This document shows positions 14,912-23,302 of a stretch of DNA of 34,061 nt, piece after piece (the first letter of the stretch is position 1; each line of letters starts with the position of its first letter). A program made the position numbers and the translations under genes. The notes under the pieces are model-generated. The model had not been told where the DNA came from and searched no databases. It saw only the letters and a list, made by a program, of their open reading frames with translations. The stretch spans positions 1-34,061 of the forward strand of contig VXRJ01000023.1 of NCBI GenBank assembly GCA_009838525.1, written 5' to 3'. Source of the DNA: Acidobacteriota bacterium (GTDB lineage: Bacteria; Acidobacteriota; Vicinamibacteria; Vicinamibacterales; UBA8438).

Positions 14912-16237
14912 CTAGTTGTCGTTGTTCGTGAGCGCCTCGCGCTCGGCCAGGGCCGCTTCGAAGTCTTCGTCATCCAGGTAGGTGACGTTGACCCAGGCGT
15001 GGCCCATTTCGTCCACCGTCCGGTCGCCGTAGCCGACCCACTGGTTCGGATCGGGGTTGGCGCGGTTCCCCGACGTGTTGTCGTACCACGACTTCAGGTG
15101 CAGCACGGTCCCCTTCGGGAGCAGCGGCGCCGCGTGGTCCGCGTACACGTAGTTGAGGTGCCAGTTGAAGTTGAAGTCGCTGACGCGGCTCAGCACTTCC
15201 GTCGTGCCGTCCGGCAGAATGGCCGTCATCTGCATGCCCTTGCCGCGCAGATGCATGTGCGGCTGGTAGTTCTCCACGCGGCCGTTCTGCTTCAGCACGT
15301 GGAACCGTTCGGTAGTCGTGATCGCGTTGGGCGGAATCGACAGGTGATCGCTGCCGCCCTCGATGGTGCTGAACGCCGACAGGACCTGCCGGTGCTTCGG
15401 CTCCTCGCCCTTCGGATAGAGGTAGAGACCCAGCTCCACGGTGTCGGTGATCTCCTCGCCGACCGCGTGATAGTGAATGTCCCAGAGGATGCTCGATCCG
15501 GCCTTGATCAGCTTGCCGCTGTTCGGCCGCATGATCTCGCCCTGCTTGCCGACCGCCCACTCCATCAGGAGGCCGGGACCGACATCGGACGCGGCGCCGA
15601 GCGAATCTGGATCCTCCTCCTGCTGCAGCCGCGCCAGCGCGTGGTGCGTGATGCGGCGGCCGTCGACGCTCGACGGGCGGATCTCGATGGCGCGGATCCA
15701 GCGATCCTCGGTCAGACCGGTCGGCACTTCCGGCTTCCACCAGCGATCCTGCGCCACCGCCGGCACCGTGTAGGGCTCGGAGTAGATGACCAGGTCGGGC
15801 GGTCCGCCGAACAGGCCGGCGAAGTTCCAGACGTCGTCATCGACGAACTCGACCGGCGGCGGCATGTCCTCCGGATTGCCGCGCGGCGCGCCACCGTCCA
15901 CCCAGCGGGCAATGGTGTCGATCTCATCGTCGGTCAGCGAGCGGTCGTTCTCGAACGCCTGAATCCCGACCGACTTGTCGATGTGCCACGGCGGCATCTG
16001 CCGGGTCTCCACGCGAGTCTTGATCGAGCGGGCCCACGGCCGCGATTCCTCGTAGGTGACGAGCGACATCGGTGCGATGTAGCCCGGCCGGTGGCACGCC
16101 TGGCATTTCGCCTGGAAGATCGGCGCGATGTCCTTGGTAAAGGTGGGAACCTCGTCCTCGGCAGCGGCCGCCGAGCCCGGAAGGGCCAGCGCCAGAACGC
16201 CCAGAATCAAGGCCAGCATGCTGATCTCGCGTCTCAT
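14912..16237 (-). CDS. Monoheme cytochrome c fused to PHM-like copper type II monooxygenase fold (copy C)
   Basis: This 441-residue protein has a signal peptide (LALILGVLALALPGSAAAA), heme site CQACH at 45-49, and the shared APMSLVTYEESRPWAR and MPPWHID segments. Copper ligands are H198/H199 and H255 (ITHHAL, DIHYHAVG), then H327/H329 and M411 (PHMHLRG, TVDEMGHAW), so both copper sites are complete. The C-terminus ends in an acidic/Asn tail (EALTNNDN) nearly identical to that of copy A (EAQANNND). It has a very good AGGAGGT ribosome binding site. It is followed by the double-hairpin element and S3. It is an exported redox enzyme of unknown substrate, with the same inference as for copy A. Confidence 0.88.
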   Translation of the reverse strand: MRREISMLALILGVLALALPGSAAAAEDEVPTFTKDIAPIFQAKCQACHRPGYIAPMSLVTYEESRPWARSIKTRVETRQMPPWHIDKSVGIQAFENDRSLTDDEIDTIARWVDGGAPRGNPEDMPPPVEFVDDDVWNFAGLFGGPPDLVIYSEPYTVPAVAQDRWWKPEVPTGLTEDRWIRAIEIRPSSVDGRRITHHALARLQQEEDPDSLGAASDVGPGLLMEWAVGKQGEIMRPNSGKLIKAGSSILWDIHYHAVGEEITDTVELGLYLYPKGEEPKHRQVLSAFSTIEGGSDHLSIPPNAITTTERFHVLKQNGRVENYQPHMHLRGKGMQMTAILPDGTTEVLSRVSDFNFNWHLNYVYADHAAPLLPKGTVLHLKSWYDNTSGNRANPDPNQWVGYGDRTVDEMGHAWVNVTYLDDEDFEAALAEREALTNNDN

Positions 16238-16325
16238 GGAAGACTACCTCCTGCGTACGTGCGAAGTGGATATTGTACCTGCCCCCCTAATGGCGTTGCA
16301 ACTCCCGGCGCCGGCCACCGCGGAC

Positions 16326-17681
16326 CTACTCCGCGATCCGGTAGACCGCCTCGGCGGTGCGGACGATCAGGCTGTCGTCCAGGATGGCTGGCGTCGCCAT
16401 CGTGAACTCGTCGAGCGGATTCTCCGCCAGCACCCGGAACTCGGGGCCCGCTTCGATGACGTACGTCGTCCCCTGCTCGCTCAACGCGAAAATTCGACCG
16501 TTGTACGCCCAGGGCGACGCGGTGAACGCCTGGCCGACGTCGACCCGCTGCCGGCCGTACACCTCCGCGCCGGTCCGCGCGTCATGGCACGTCATCAGGC
16601 CCCGGTCGAGCAGCGTGTAGTAGTAATCGCCATAGATGAGCGGTGAGGGATGGTAGCTGCCCCCCTGCTCCAGCGACCAGGCGACGAATGCGTTCGAGGT
16701 CTCGCCCTCCGCGAGCGAGATGTCGCCCGAAGCGCCCGGCCGGATGGCGTAGACGGGCCGGAAGAAGTCGCCGATGTAACCCGACTCCAGGTAGAGCAGG
16801 CCGTGTGCGGCGACCGGCGTGGGAATGACGATGCTCGACATCCCCGCCAGCTCCCAAAGCGGGTTGCCTTCCAGGTCGTAGGATCGGATGCGGTCCGTCC
16901 CCACCGTAACGAGCTCGGTCCGGTCGGAGTTTTCCCACACGAACGGCGTGGCCCAGTTGGTTCCCTCGTCACGGTCCGTGCGCCACACCTCCGCGCCGGT
17001 CTCGGCGCTGAGCGCCGTGACGTACGACTGGTCGTCAGTGTCGACCACCAGGTAAATCCGCCCGGCGTGCAGCACGGGGGATGCCGCCGTGCCCCACCCG
17101 TTGCGGGTCCGCGCCGGCTCCAGCTCGCGCGACCAGAGGAGCGCGCCGTCATCGACGTCGAGCGCATACAGGCCGACGTTGCCGAAGAGCACGTAGAGCC
17201 GCTCGCCGTCCGTGACCGGCGTCTCGGAAGCGAACGTGTTCTTCAGGTGGTGGGAGGACCGGGGAACCCCGGTGTGCAGCTCCACCTCCCAGCGGGCCGC
17301 CCCGGTCTCCAGATCAAGCGCGAGGACGCGCCAATGGTGGACATCTTGCGGCGTATCGCGCTCCCCGTTGCGGTACCACCCGCTCTCCGGCGCTTCCACG
17401 TCGCCGTCGCTCACCACCGTGGTGACGAAGACGGCGCCGCCCGCAACCACCGGCGAGCTCCATCCCAGCCCCGGAACCTCGGTCCGCCATGCGACATTCT
17501 CGGTCCGGCTCCACCGCTCCGGCAGGTTCGGGTTGTCGGCCACCACGCCGGTCCCGTCCGGTCCGCGGAACCGATTCCATTCCGCTTCCTGGGCCGTCAC
17601 GAATGCCGGCGTGCACAGCGCGAGCCCCGACATGAACAGAACGAGCACGACCGCCAATCTCCTATCGCCGATAGATGACAA
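16326..17681 (-). CDS. Secreted PQQ-type beta-propeller protein (BamB-like fold)
   Basis: This protein of about 451 residues has repeated PQQ-like blade motifs (VAWRTEVPGLGWSSPVV, ALDLETGAARWEVE, ALDVDDGALLWSRE, ALSAETGAEVWRTD, CHDARTGAEVYG). After the signal peptide the mature part begins with WNRFRGPDGTG, typical of acidobacterial and planctomycete PQQ-like propellers. I place the start at TTG 17681. It is preceded by GGAGGGG at about 5 nt and gives a good signal sequence (IGDRRLAVVLVLFMSGLALC). It overlaps the upstream LVIVD gene by 20 nt. Frames further upstream are antisense-like and not protein-like. It is probably periplasmic. The fold is used both for PQQ enzymes and for scaffolds, so catalysis cannot be claimed. 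Confidence 0.82.
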   Translation of the reverse strand: MSSIGDRRLAVVLVLFMSGLALCTPAFVTAQEAEWNRFRGPDGTGVVADNPNLPERWSRTENVAWRTEVPGLGWSSPVVAGGAVFVTTVVSDGDVEAPESGWYRNGERDTPQDVHHWRVLALDLETGAARWEVELHTGVPRSSHHLKNTFASETPVTDGERLYVLFGNVGLYALDVDDGALLWSRELEPARTRNGWGTAASPVLHAGRIYLVVDTDDQSYVTALSAETGAEVWRTDRDEGTNWATPFVWENSDRTELVTVGTDRIRSYDLEGNPLWELAGMSSIVIPTPVAAHGLLYLESGYIGDFFRPVYAIRPGASGDISLAEGETSNAFVAWSLEQGGSYHPSPLIYGDYYYTLLDRGLMTCHDARTGAEVYGRQRVDVGQAFTASPWAYNGRIFALSEQGTTYVIEAGPEFRVLAENPLDEFTMATPAILDDSLIVRTAEAVYRIAE

Positions 17682-18639
17682 TGTTCCCCTCCACCGCCAC
17701 GAAAACGTGATCCTCGTCCACCGCCAGTGCGCCGCCCCGGCCACCCAGGGCCGCGGAGGCGACACGCGCCGGGGCCTCGGGATCGCCGACGTCGAACACC
17801 TCGAGCGTTTCGCCGCTCGCCACATACAGACGCTCGCCCCAGATCGCGGCCCCCGCGGCGCTCCCGCCGACCGGCACCGGCGCCGTAACGCGCGGAGCGG
17901 CGGGATCCGAGACATCCACGAGTTGCATGCCCGCCCGGCCGCTGACGATGGCGACGACAGCCGGGGCCGCGCCACCCAGCGAACGCCCGTCCGGCGCGAC
18001 TACCCGGCCCACCGGATCGCGTCCGAGCGACAGGACGCCGACCGCTTCCGGCGCCGCCGCATCCGAAACATCGACCACGACCAGCCCCATCGGCTGATCG
18101 GCGACGAACACCAGCGAGCCGCCGGCCGCGATGCCGCGTGGGAATCCGTCGCCGAGGTACTCGCCGACGCGCGCGAGCTCGCCTGTACCGGCGCCGCCAA
18201 CAATGTCGAACCCGAGCGAATTGTCACCCACGAACAGGTGCGGGCCCGCCGCGGCGACCCCGACCGCCTGCCCTCGCGTCGGCGATGTCGCGGTGACCGC
18301 CGGGGCCGACGGATCGGACAGGTCGAGTCGGCGGAGACCGTCGTGGCTGTTGGCAACGTACGCCGCGCCGCCATCCGGCGCGATCACCAGGTCGAACGCC
18401 GGCTCCTCGAAGTCGTGCCGGCCGAGCAGACGTGGCGTGGTCGGGTCGGCGAGATCGACGACCTGGACGCTCGAACCCTGGGCGGCGACGAGGCGGTCTG
18501 CCGAAACGCCAAGCGCCGCCGCCTCGACCGGCACCACGCCCACCCTTTCGAGGCTCGACGACTGGGCCGATCCGGCAGCCGTGATCAGCGCCAGAACGAA
18601 CGTGATGGGCGGGGCACGTTTCAACGCAACGGCCGGCAT
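17662..18639 (-). CDS. Secreted LVIVD-repeat propeller protein
   Basis: This protein of about 325 residues has a signal peptide (ITFVLALITAAGSAQS). At least five LVIVD-type repeats are visible: VQVVDLADPTTPRLLG, LRRLDLSDPSAPAVT, LVVVDVSDAAAPEAVG, MQLVDVSDPAAPRVTAP and LEVFDVGDPEAPARVA. These build an extracellular or periplasmic beta-propeller. The start at ATG 18639 is supported by the signal peptide; the open frame upstream of it overlaps the divergent receptor gene and is not used. It is coupled to the downstream PQQ-propeller gene by a 20-nt overlap. Its function is unknown; its partner may be the receptor transcribed from the other side of the 37-bp gap. Confidence 0.8.
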   Translation of the reverse strand: MPAVALKRAPPITFVLALITAAGSAQSSSLERVGVVPVEAAALGVSADRLVAAQGSSVQVVDLADPTTPRLLGRHDFEEPAFDLVIAPDGGAAYVANSHDGLRRLDLSDPSAPAVTATSPTRGQAVGVAAAGPHLFVGDNSLGFDIVGGAGTGELARVGEYLGDGFPRGIAAGGSLVFVADQPMGLVVVDVSDAAAPEAVGVLSLGRDPVGRVVAPDGRSLGGAAPAVVAIVSGRAGMQLVDVSDPAAPRVTAPVPVGGSAAGAAIWGERLYVASGETLEVFDVGDPEAPARVASAALGGRGGALAVDEDHVFVAVEGNIVIYRR

Positions 18640-18676
18640 CGCGCAGCAGTCTATTACGTCAGTTAGGATTTTCATC

Positions 18677-21493
18677 ATGCACAGACGAACTGAATCCCAC
18701 GCTCGCCGGTTCATGGTACCGCCGGATCGCGCATGGCTCGCGGCTTCCGCGTGCATCGTGCTTTGGCTTGCCGGAGGCGTCACCGACGCTGCCGCGCAAG
18801 GCGCCCAGGCCACCCTTGCCGGCGTGGTGACCGACGCGCAGGGAGGTGCGATCCCCGGCGTGACGGTGACTGCGGAGTCGCCGGCGCTGGCATCCCCCAC
18901 CACCGCGGTGACCGACGCCGCCGGTCAATACAGTCTCACGGTGCCGGCCGGCGCCTACGCGATCACTTTCGGCGCGAACGGCTTTGATCCCGAACGGCGT
19001 GCCGGCGTGATGCTAACCGCCGGCGTTACACGCAACCTCGACGTGACGCTGCAGTTGGCGGCGCTCGCGGAGCAGGTGGACGTGGTTGGCGTCACGCCTC
19101 TCGCCGGCGTCGGGCTCGAACGTGACCGGGTGGCCGGAAGCGTGTCGGTGGTGGAGACGGACGAGGTGCTTGCCCGCGGCGCCGCGTCGTTCGCGGACAT
19201 GCTCCACGAACGGCTCGGATCGGTAACGCTGGAGGGCACGACGACCAACCTGTTCCAGCCGACGCTCCGCTTCCGCGGCTTCACCGCGTCGCCCCTGCTC
19301 GGCCTGCCCCAGGGCATCGCCGTCTACCAGAACGGCGTCCGGATCAATGAGCCGTTCGGCGACACGGTGCAGTTCGACCTGATGCCGCAATTCGCCATCG
19401 ATCAGGTGGAGTTGAGCGCCGGCGCCAACCCGACGTTCGGACTCAACGCACTCGGCGGCGCGCTCGCGCTGCGGCTCAAGAACGGGTTCGACAACCCGGG
19501 CTTCCGGGGAGAGTTCTCCGGCGGATCGTTCGGCCGCACCACCACGACCGCGGAGTACGGCGCGAACAACGGCCGCTGGGCCTTCTATGGCGGCGCCAGC
19601 CGCTTCGAGGAGACCGGCTGGCGGGTTGCGTCGCCGTCGGACGTGACGCAACTCTTCGCGGACATCGGCTACCGCAGCGAGCGGGCGAACGGCGGCATCA
19701 ACGTCACCTACGCCGACACCAGCCTGACCGGCAACGCGGCCGCGCCGGTGGAACTTCTCGACGTAGACCGCAACGCCGTCTTCACGTATCCCGACGTCAC
19801 CGACAACCGGCTCGGCTTCGTGCAGGCGCGCACGAATCTCACCCTCTCGCCCGTCTGGTCGATGCAGGTGACCGGCTACTACCGCGACCTCGACCGCCGA
19901 ACCCTGAACGGCGACGAGGCGGAGTTCGAAGCGTGTGACGACGACCTCCTGCCTCCGGGCGCGCCCGCGGGAACGCTCTGCTTCGGCGAAGACGACGACG
20001 ATGATGACGACAACGGCCACGATGACGATGGTCACGACGACGACGACGACCACGATCATGGGGACGACGACGGCGACGATGACGGCCACGATGACGACGA
20101 CGACCATGACGACGACCACGACCACGATGACGACGACCATGATGATGACCACGACGATGATGACGAGTTCTTCGCCATCCCGCTCATCGATCAGGCAACG
20201 AGCCGCTTCATCACCGCGCTCGACGTAGCCGGAGACGGCGCGATCAACCGCACCTTCACGCGGACCCGGGGTTACGGCACGAGCTTCCAGGCGACCGCCC
20301 GGACGACGGTAGGCGGCACCGACAACGTCTTCGTGGCCGGCCTTTCCGCCGACCTGGCCGACACCGACTTCTCCACGAGCAGCGAGACAGGCTCGCTGAC
20401 GCCTGACCGGGGCGTCACCGGCTCCGGCCTCTTCGCCAGCCTGCACGGACTGGGAGGCGACGACATCTTCAACACCGGACTCGAAAGCACGAATAATCTG
20501 GTCGGCCTGTATGTAAGCAACACGCTCTCGCCGACCGACCGGGTCCACCTGACGGTCTCGGGCCGCTACAACCGGGCACAGATCGACATCGTGGATCTCC
20601 TGGGCAGCTCGCTGGACGGCTCCCACACCTTCGACCGGTTCAATCCAGCCGCCGGCGTCGTGATCGACACGGGCGATGGAACCTCCCTCTTTGCGCGATA
20701 CTCCGAATCGAGCCGCGCCCCGACGGCGGCCGAGTTGAGCTGCGCCGACCCGGCCGAACCCTGTCGCGTACCAAACGCGTTCGTCGCCGATCCACCGCTC
20801 GATCAGATCGTCGCGCGCTCGTTCGAAGCGGGAGTGCGGGGCCGTTGGGGAAGCGGTGAATGGTCCCTCACCTCCTACCGCACCCTCATCGACGACGATA
20901 TCCTCTTCATCGCATCACCCGAGCTGATCGGGACCGGCTATTTCCAGAACGCCGGCAACACGGCGCGGCTCGGATTCGACATCGAGTTGAGCGGCCGGGT
21001 GGAGCGGACCTCCTGGTACGCCAGCGTCGGCGTGGTGGATGCGACCTTCGAGTCCCCGCTACTGCTGCCGGGTGACGAGGAAGTGAACGACGCCGCTGAC
21101 GACGATGGCCTGCCGGTGGAGCCGGGCGACCGGCTCCCGGGCATCCCGCGCTACAGCCTGAAGGCGGGCATCCGTCAGGCGGTGACGGACGATTGGGATG
21201 TCGCGCTGGAAACCGTGACGGCATCGAGCCGCTACTTCGCCGGCGACGAGGGTAACGACCAGGTGACGCTCGACGGCTACGGGATCGTCACGTTCCTTTC
21301 CGCCTACCGGATCGGCGCGGGCGTAGAGCTGTTCGGCCGAGTCGAGAACCTGTTCGGCGCTCTCTACTCCACGGCAGGAATACTCGCCGAGCTCGAGGTG
21401 CACCTGCGCGAGGTGCCGAACGCGAGCGATCCGCGGTTCGTCGCACCCGGCCCGCCGCGCAGCGCGTTCGGAGGAATCCGCGTCCGGTTCTGA
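18677..21493 (+). CDS. TonB-dependent receptor with CarboxypepD_reg-like domain and Asp/His-rich loop
   Basis: This 938-residue outer-membrane receptor has a signal peptide (about 1-41), a carboxypeptidase-regulatory-like domain (TLAGVVTDAQGGAIPGVTVTA, about 45-135) and a plug (SFADMLHERLGSVTLEG, then FRGFTASPLL, VNEPFGD-like INEPFGDTVQFDL and ALGGALALRLKNG). The barrel ends with Phe (IRVRF). Residues 438-497 are 42 Asp, 10 His, 2 Glu, 5 Gly and 1 Asn, and a Cys pair (EAC...TLC) precedes them. This is a likely extracellular metal-binding loop, reminiscent of the His/Asp loops of zinc receptors such as neisserial ZnuD. The cargo is therefore probably a metal ion or metal complex (inference). 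The start at ATG 18677 has a weak TAGGA site. It is divergent from the LVIVD gene. Confidence 0.92.
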   Translation: MHRRTESHARRFMVPPDRAWLAASACIVLWLAGGVTDAAAQGAQATLAGVVTDAQGGAIPGVTVTAESPALASPTTAVTDAAGQYSLTVPAGAYAITFGANGFDPERRAGVMLTAGVTRNLDVTLQLAALAEQVDVVGVTPLAGVGLERDRVAGSVSVVETDEVLARGAASFADMLHERLGSVTLEGTTTNLFQPTLRFRGFTASPLLGLPQGIAVYQNGVRINEPFGDTVQFDLMPQFAIDQVELSAGANPTFGLNALGGALALRLKNGFDNPGFRGEFSGGSFGRTTTTAEYGANNGRWAFYGGASRFEETGWRVASPSDVTQLFADIGYRSERANGGINVTYADTSLTGNAAAPVELLDVDRNAVFTYPDVTDNRLGFVQARTNLTLSPVWSMQVTGYYRDLDRRTLNGDEAEFEACDDDLLPPGAPAGTLCFGEDDDDDDDNGHDDDGHDDDDDHDHGDDDGDDDGHDDDDDHDDDHDHDDDDHDDDHDDDDEFFAIPLIDQATSRFITALDVAGDGAINRTFTRTRGYGTSFQATARTTVGGTDNVFVAGLSADLADTDFSTSSETGSLTPDRGVTGSGLFASLHGLGGDDIFNTGLESTNNLVGLYVSNTLSPTDRVHLTVSGRYNRAQIDIVDLLGSSLDGSHTFDRFNPAAGVVIDTGDGTSLFARYSESSRAPTAAELSCADPAEPCRVPNAFVADPPLDQIVARSFEAGVRGRWGSGEWSLTSYRTLIDDDILFIASPELIGTGYFQNAGNTARLGFDIELSGRVERTSWYASVGVVDATFESPLLLPGDEEVNDAADDDGLPVEPGDRLPGIPRYSLKAGIRQAVTDDWDVALETVTASSRYFAGDEGNDQVTLDGYGIVTFLSAYRIGAGVELFGRVENLFGALYSTAGILAELEVHLREVPNASDPRFVAPGPPRSAFGGIRVRF
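19988..20167 (+). repeat. Low-complexity GAC/GAT/CAC tract encoding Asp/His-rich loop
   Basis: These 180 bp code for 60 residues, of which 52 are Asp or His, in patterns such as DDDHD, GHDDD and DDHDH. GAC and GAT alternate irregularly. This suggests growth by slippage or unequal exchange followed by synonymous drift. The reading frame is maintained throughout, and flanking barrel strands are normal. Confidence 0.85.
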
Positions 21494-21505
21494 CGCCGCG
21501 CCGGT

Positions 21506-22249
21506 TCAGCCCACCTGTAGGAGGTTGACGACCTCCCGGGTTTCGAACGCCTGGCGGGCGATCGACTCGATGAGCCGGCTCTCCACGTCGCTCCGGACGA
21601 CACCGACCAGCGTCACCACGCCATTGTCCACGAGGATGCGAAAGGGCGGGACGGCCGCCAACTGCGTGTAGTGCGACAGGGTCGGGTGACGAAGCGCCCG
21701 AAAGGCGATGACCGACCGGAGCTCGTTGTCGCGGCGCGTGGAGGACTGTCTGGCGACCTGCATGTCGATCTCCTGCACGCCGCGGATCTTGGCGATCCGT
21801 TCGAACAGGTCGCCGATCTTGTCGCGCTCGGGCGAGACGCTGCCGACCAGCGTCACCACACCCGCATTCACGCGGCCGCCGATGTAGTCCCAGACCGTCA
21901 TGTGGACGTAGCGACGGATCGCGCGCGCTACCTGCGCCGCCACCTCGTCGTCGTCCTCGACCTCGGGAACCGTCAGCTCGCTGGCCACCGTCTCGATGGC
22001 GTCGTGGTCGAGCGCCGCCTCTATCGCCCGCGTCTTCTCCCACAGGTTCTCCGCCCGGCCGGCGAGCGTCGCTTCCGCCCCCGCAACGGTCACAACGAGA
22101 TCGTCCACGTCGGCGTCGTCGCGCACCGCCTCCGCCACCTCGCGTTCGACGGCGGCCTGCGCGGCCTCCGCATTCGCCGTGAACACGATCGCCAGCGCCA
22201 GGAGGGCTGGCAGGACGCCGGCCGAGACGGTTCCCGCCGCCGTTCTCAT
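21506..22249 (-). CDS. Secreted protein with three BON-like domains
   Basis: This protein of about 247 residues has a signal peptide (LPALLALAIVFTANAEA). Three successive BON-type segments follow, at roughly 35-97 (VTVAGAEATLAGRAENLWEK), 105-175 (GGRVNAGVVTLVGSVSPERD) and 185-247 (LVDNGVVTLVGVVRSDVESR). BON domains bind phospholipid or help outer-membrane integrity in OsmY/DolP-like proteins. The ATG 22249 has a GGAGG site that lies at the end of the upstream VWA-like gene, so the two are probably co-transcribed. The role is inferred from family only. Confidence 0.85.
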   Translation of the reverse strand: MRTAAGTVSAGVLPALLALAIVFTANAEAAQAAVEREVAEAVRDDADVDDLVVTVAGAEATLAGRAENLWEKTRAIEAALDHDAIETVASELTVPEVEDDDEVAAQVARAIRRYVHMTVWDYIGGRVNAGVVTLVGSVSPERDKIGDLFERIAKIRGVQEIDMQVARQSSTRRDNELRSVIAFRALRHPTLSHYTQLAAVPPFRILVDNGVVTLVGVVRSDVESRLIESIARQAFETREVVNLLQVG

Positions 22250-22269
22250 GGTCCCGTTCCTCCGGGATT

Positions 22270-23208
22270 TCAGTGGGTGGACTTCCCGTCGGTCGACACG
22301 ACGTACCGGACTCCAAACCGGGTGACGGTCACGTGGACGGTGCCGGATGGCGCATCCGGCGGTCTGTCGTACCGGACCAGGTGCTGCCGGGCCAACTCGC
22401 GGTTGCGCTCCAGGATCCGGTCGGCGATCCCGCCAAGGGCATCGCGCAGGTCCGAACCGAGGGAGGCCCTCCGATACGACCCTTCGGTGTAGGTCTCGAG
22501 GTCGCGGCCGACCGCTTCCGGCAGCGTCACACCGCGCCGCAGCACGTTCGGGTTGAGCGGCTGCATCAGCAGCGTGTGGGCCCTCATGCCGGCGTCGCGC
22601 GCCTGCTCGACCATCTCCGTGAACCGCTGTGTCGATGCGCGGCTCCGGTCGACCCCCGCAGTGGAGATGACGACCAGCACGCCGCGAAACGGTCCGCTGT
22701 CCTCGGCAAGCCATTCGCCCGCCATGACGAGTCCGTCCAGCAGGCGCAGGGACCGGCCCCCCACACCGAGCCGCTCGATGCCCTCGCGTATGGGTACCGG
22801 CTCGATCTCGCCCTGCACCAGCCATCTCGGGTTCGGCGACAACGTCACGATCGACACCTCCTGGTAGGGAGGCAGGCGGTCGACGAAGTACTGCAAGCCC
22901 TCCTGCACGCGGTCGAGCCCGCGCCTCGCGCGACGGCTGTTGTCCACCAGAATCACCACCCGGGCCGGCAGGTTGGCCAGGCGGACATCGACCACCGGCC
23001 GGACGATGCCGTCCTCGCGGACTATCACCTCGGCCCGGTCCAGGTCGGTCACGAGCGCGCCGGACGCCTGTTCGAACGCGTGCACGTAAAGGCGGGACTG
23101 CGCGGCAACCGGCGCTGCGTCGAGCCCAAGGAGGAGGGCGGGTGCAAGCAACGCGCCGCCTGCGAGGCGGGCGACCGTACGCCGCGTCGACCGACGCGCC
23201 ATCTTCAT
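22270..23208 (-). CDS. VWFA-related protein (acidobacterial type)
   Basis: This protein of about 312 residues has a signal peptide (LLAPALLLGLDAAPVAAQ). Residues ~38-75 hold the FEQASGALVTDLDRAEVIVREDG strand block found in acidobacterial VWFA-related proteins. A von Willebrand A-like domain follows, with LPARVVILVDNSRRARRG at the MIDAS position (D89, S91; the third motif position is Arg instead of Ser) and VLVVISTAGVDRSRAS later. Metal binding at the MIDAS may therefore be weak. It is downstream of cytochrome/PHM copy D and upstream of the BON protein on the same strand. Its function is unknown; protein-protein adhesion is likely. Confidence 0.82.
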   Translation of the reverse strand: MKMARRSTRRTVARLAGGALLAPALLLGLDAAPVAAQSRLYVHAFEQASGALVTDLDRAEVIVREDGIVRPVVDVRLANLPARVVILVDNSRRARRGLDRVQEGLQYFVDRLPPYQEVSIVTLSPNPRWLVQGEIEPVPIREGIERLGVGGRSLRLLDGLVMAGEWLAEDSGPFRGVLVVISTAGVDRSRASTQRFTEMVEQARDAGMRAHTLLMQPLNPNVLRRGVTLPEAVGRDLETYTEGSYRRASLGSDLRDALGGIADRILERNRELARQHLVRYDRPPDAPSGTVHVTVTRFGVRYVVSTDGKSTH

Positions 23209-23244
23209 TGTGATCGGCCGTTCGTCCCGGCGGACCCCGCTAGC

Positions 23245-23297
23245 GCGCCCTTGCGGGCGCGTTGGAAGTTCCGCTCGCGCGAAACTTCTACGACCCA
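23245..23297. repeat. 53-bp double-hairpin element, copy 2 (downstream of cytochrome/PHM copy D)
   Basis: Hairpins CGCGCCC-TTGC-GGGCGCG (23244-23261) and GAAGTT-C-CGC with GCG-A-AACTTC (23265-23288, one mismatch) stand in the same order and spacing as at 14854-14906. The copies agree at about 42 of 53 positions. The element starts 5-15 nt after the stop of copy D, as copy 1 does after copy C. This suggests that gene and 3' element were duplicated together, or that the element is a preferred 3' insertion. Confidence 0.6.
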
Positions 23298-23302
23298 GGC
23301 TC

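Noticed and set aside
14773..14973. 67-codon upstream extension of S3
   Set aside because: It is the translation of the hairpin spacer and the antisense end of copy C. The ATG at 14772 has an AGGAGG site and signal peptide.
19988..20167. Repeat tract considered as a CRISPR-like or tandem regulatory array
   Set aside because: There are no unique spacers or constant unit. The frame is preserved and codes for an Asp/His loop inside a receptor.
19013..20626. Minus-strand open frame of 537 codons with a long Val-rich stretch
   Set aside because: It is the complement of the receptor gene. The Val/Ile-rich part is just the reverse of the GAC/GAT/CAC tract.
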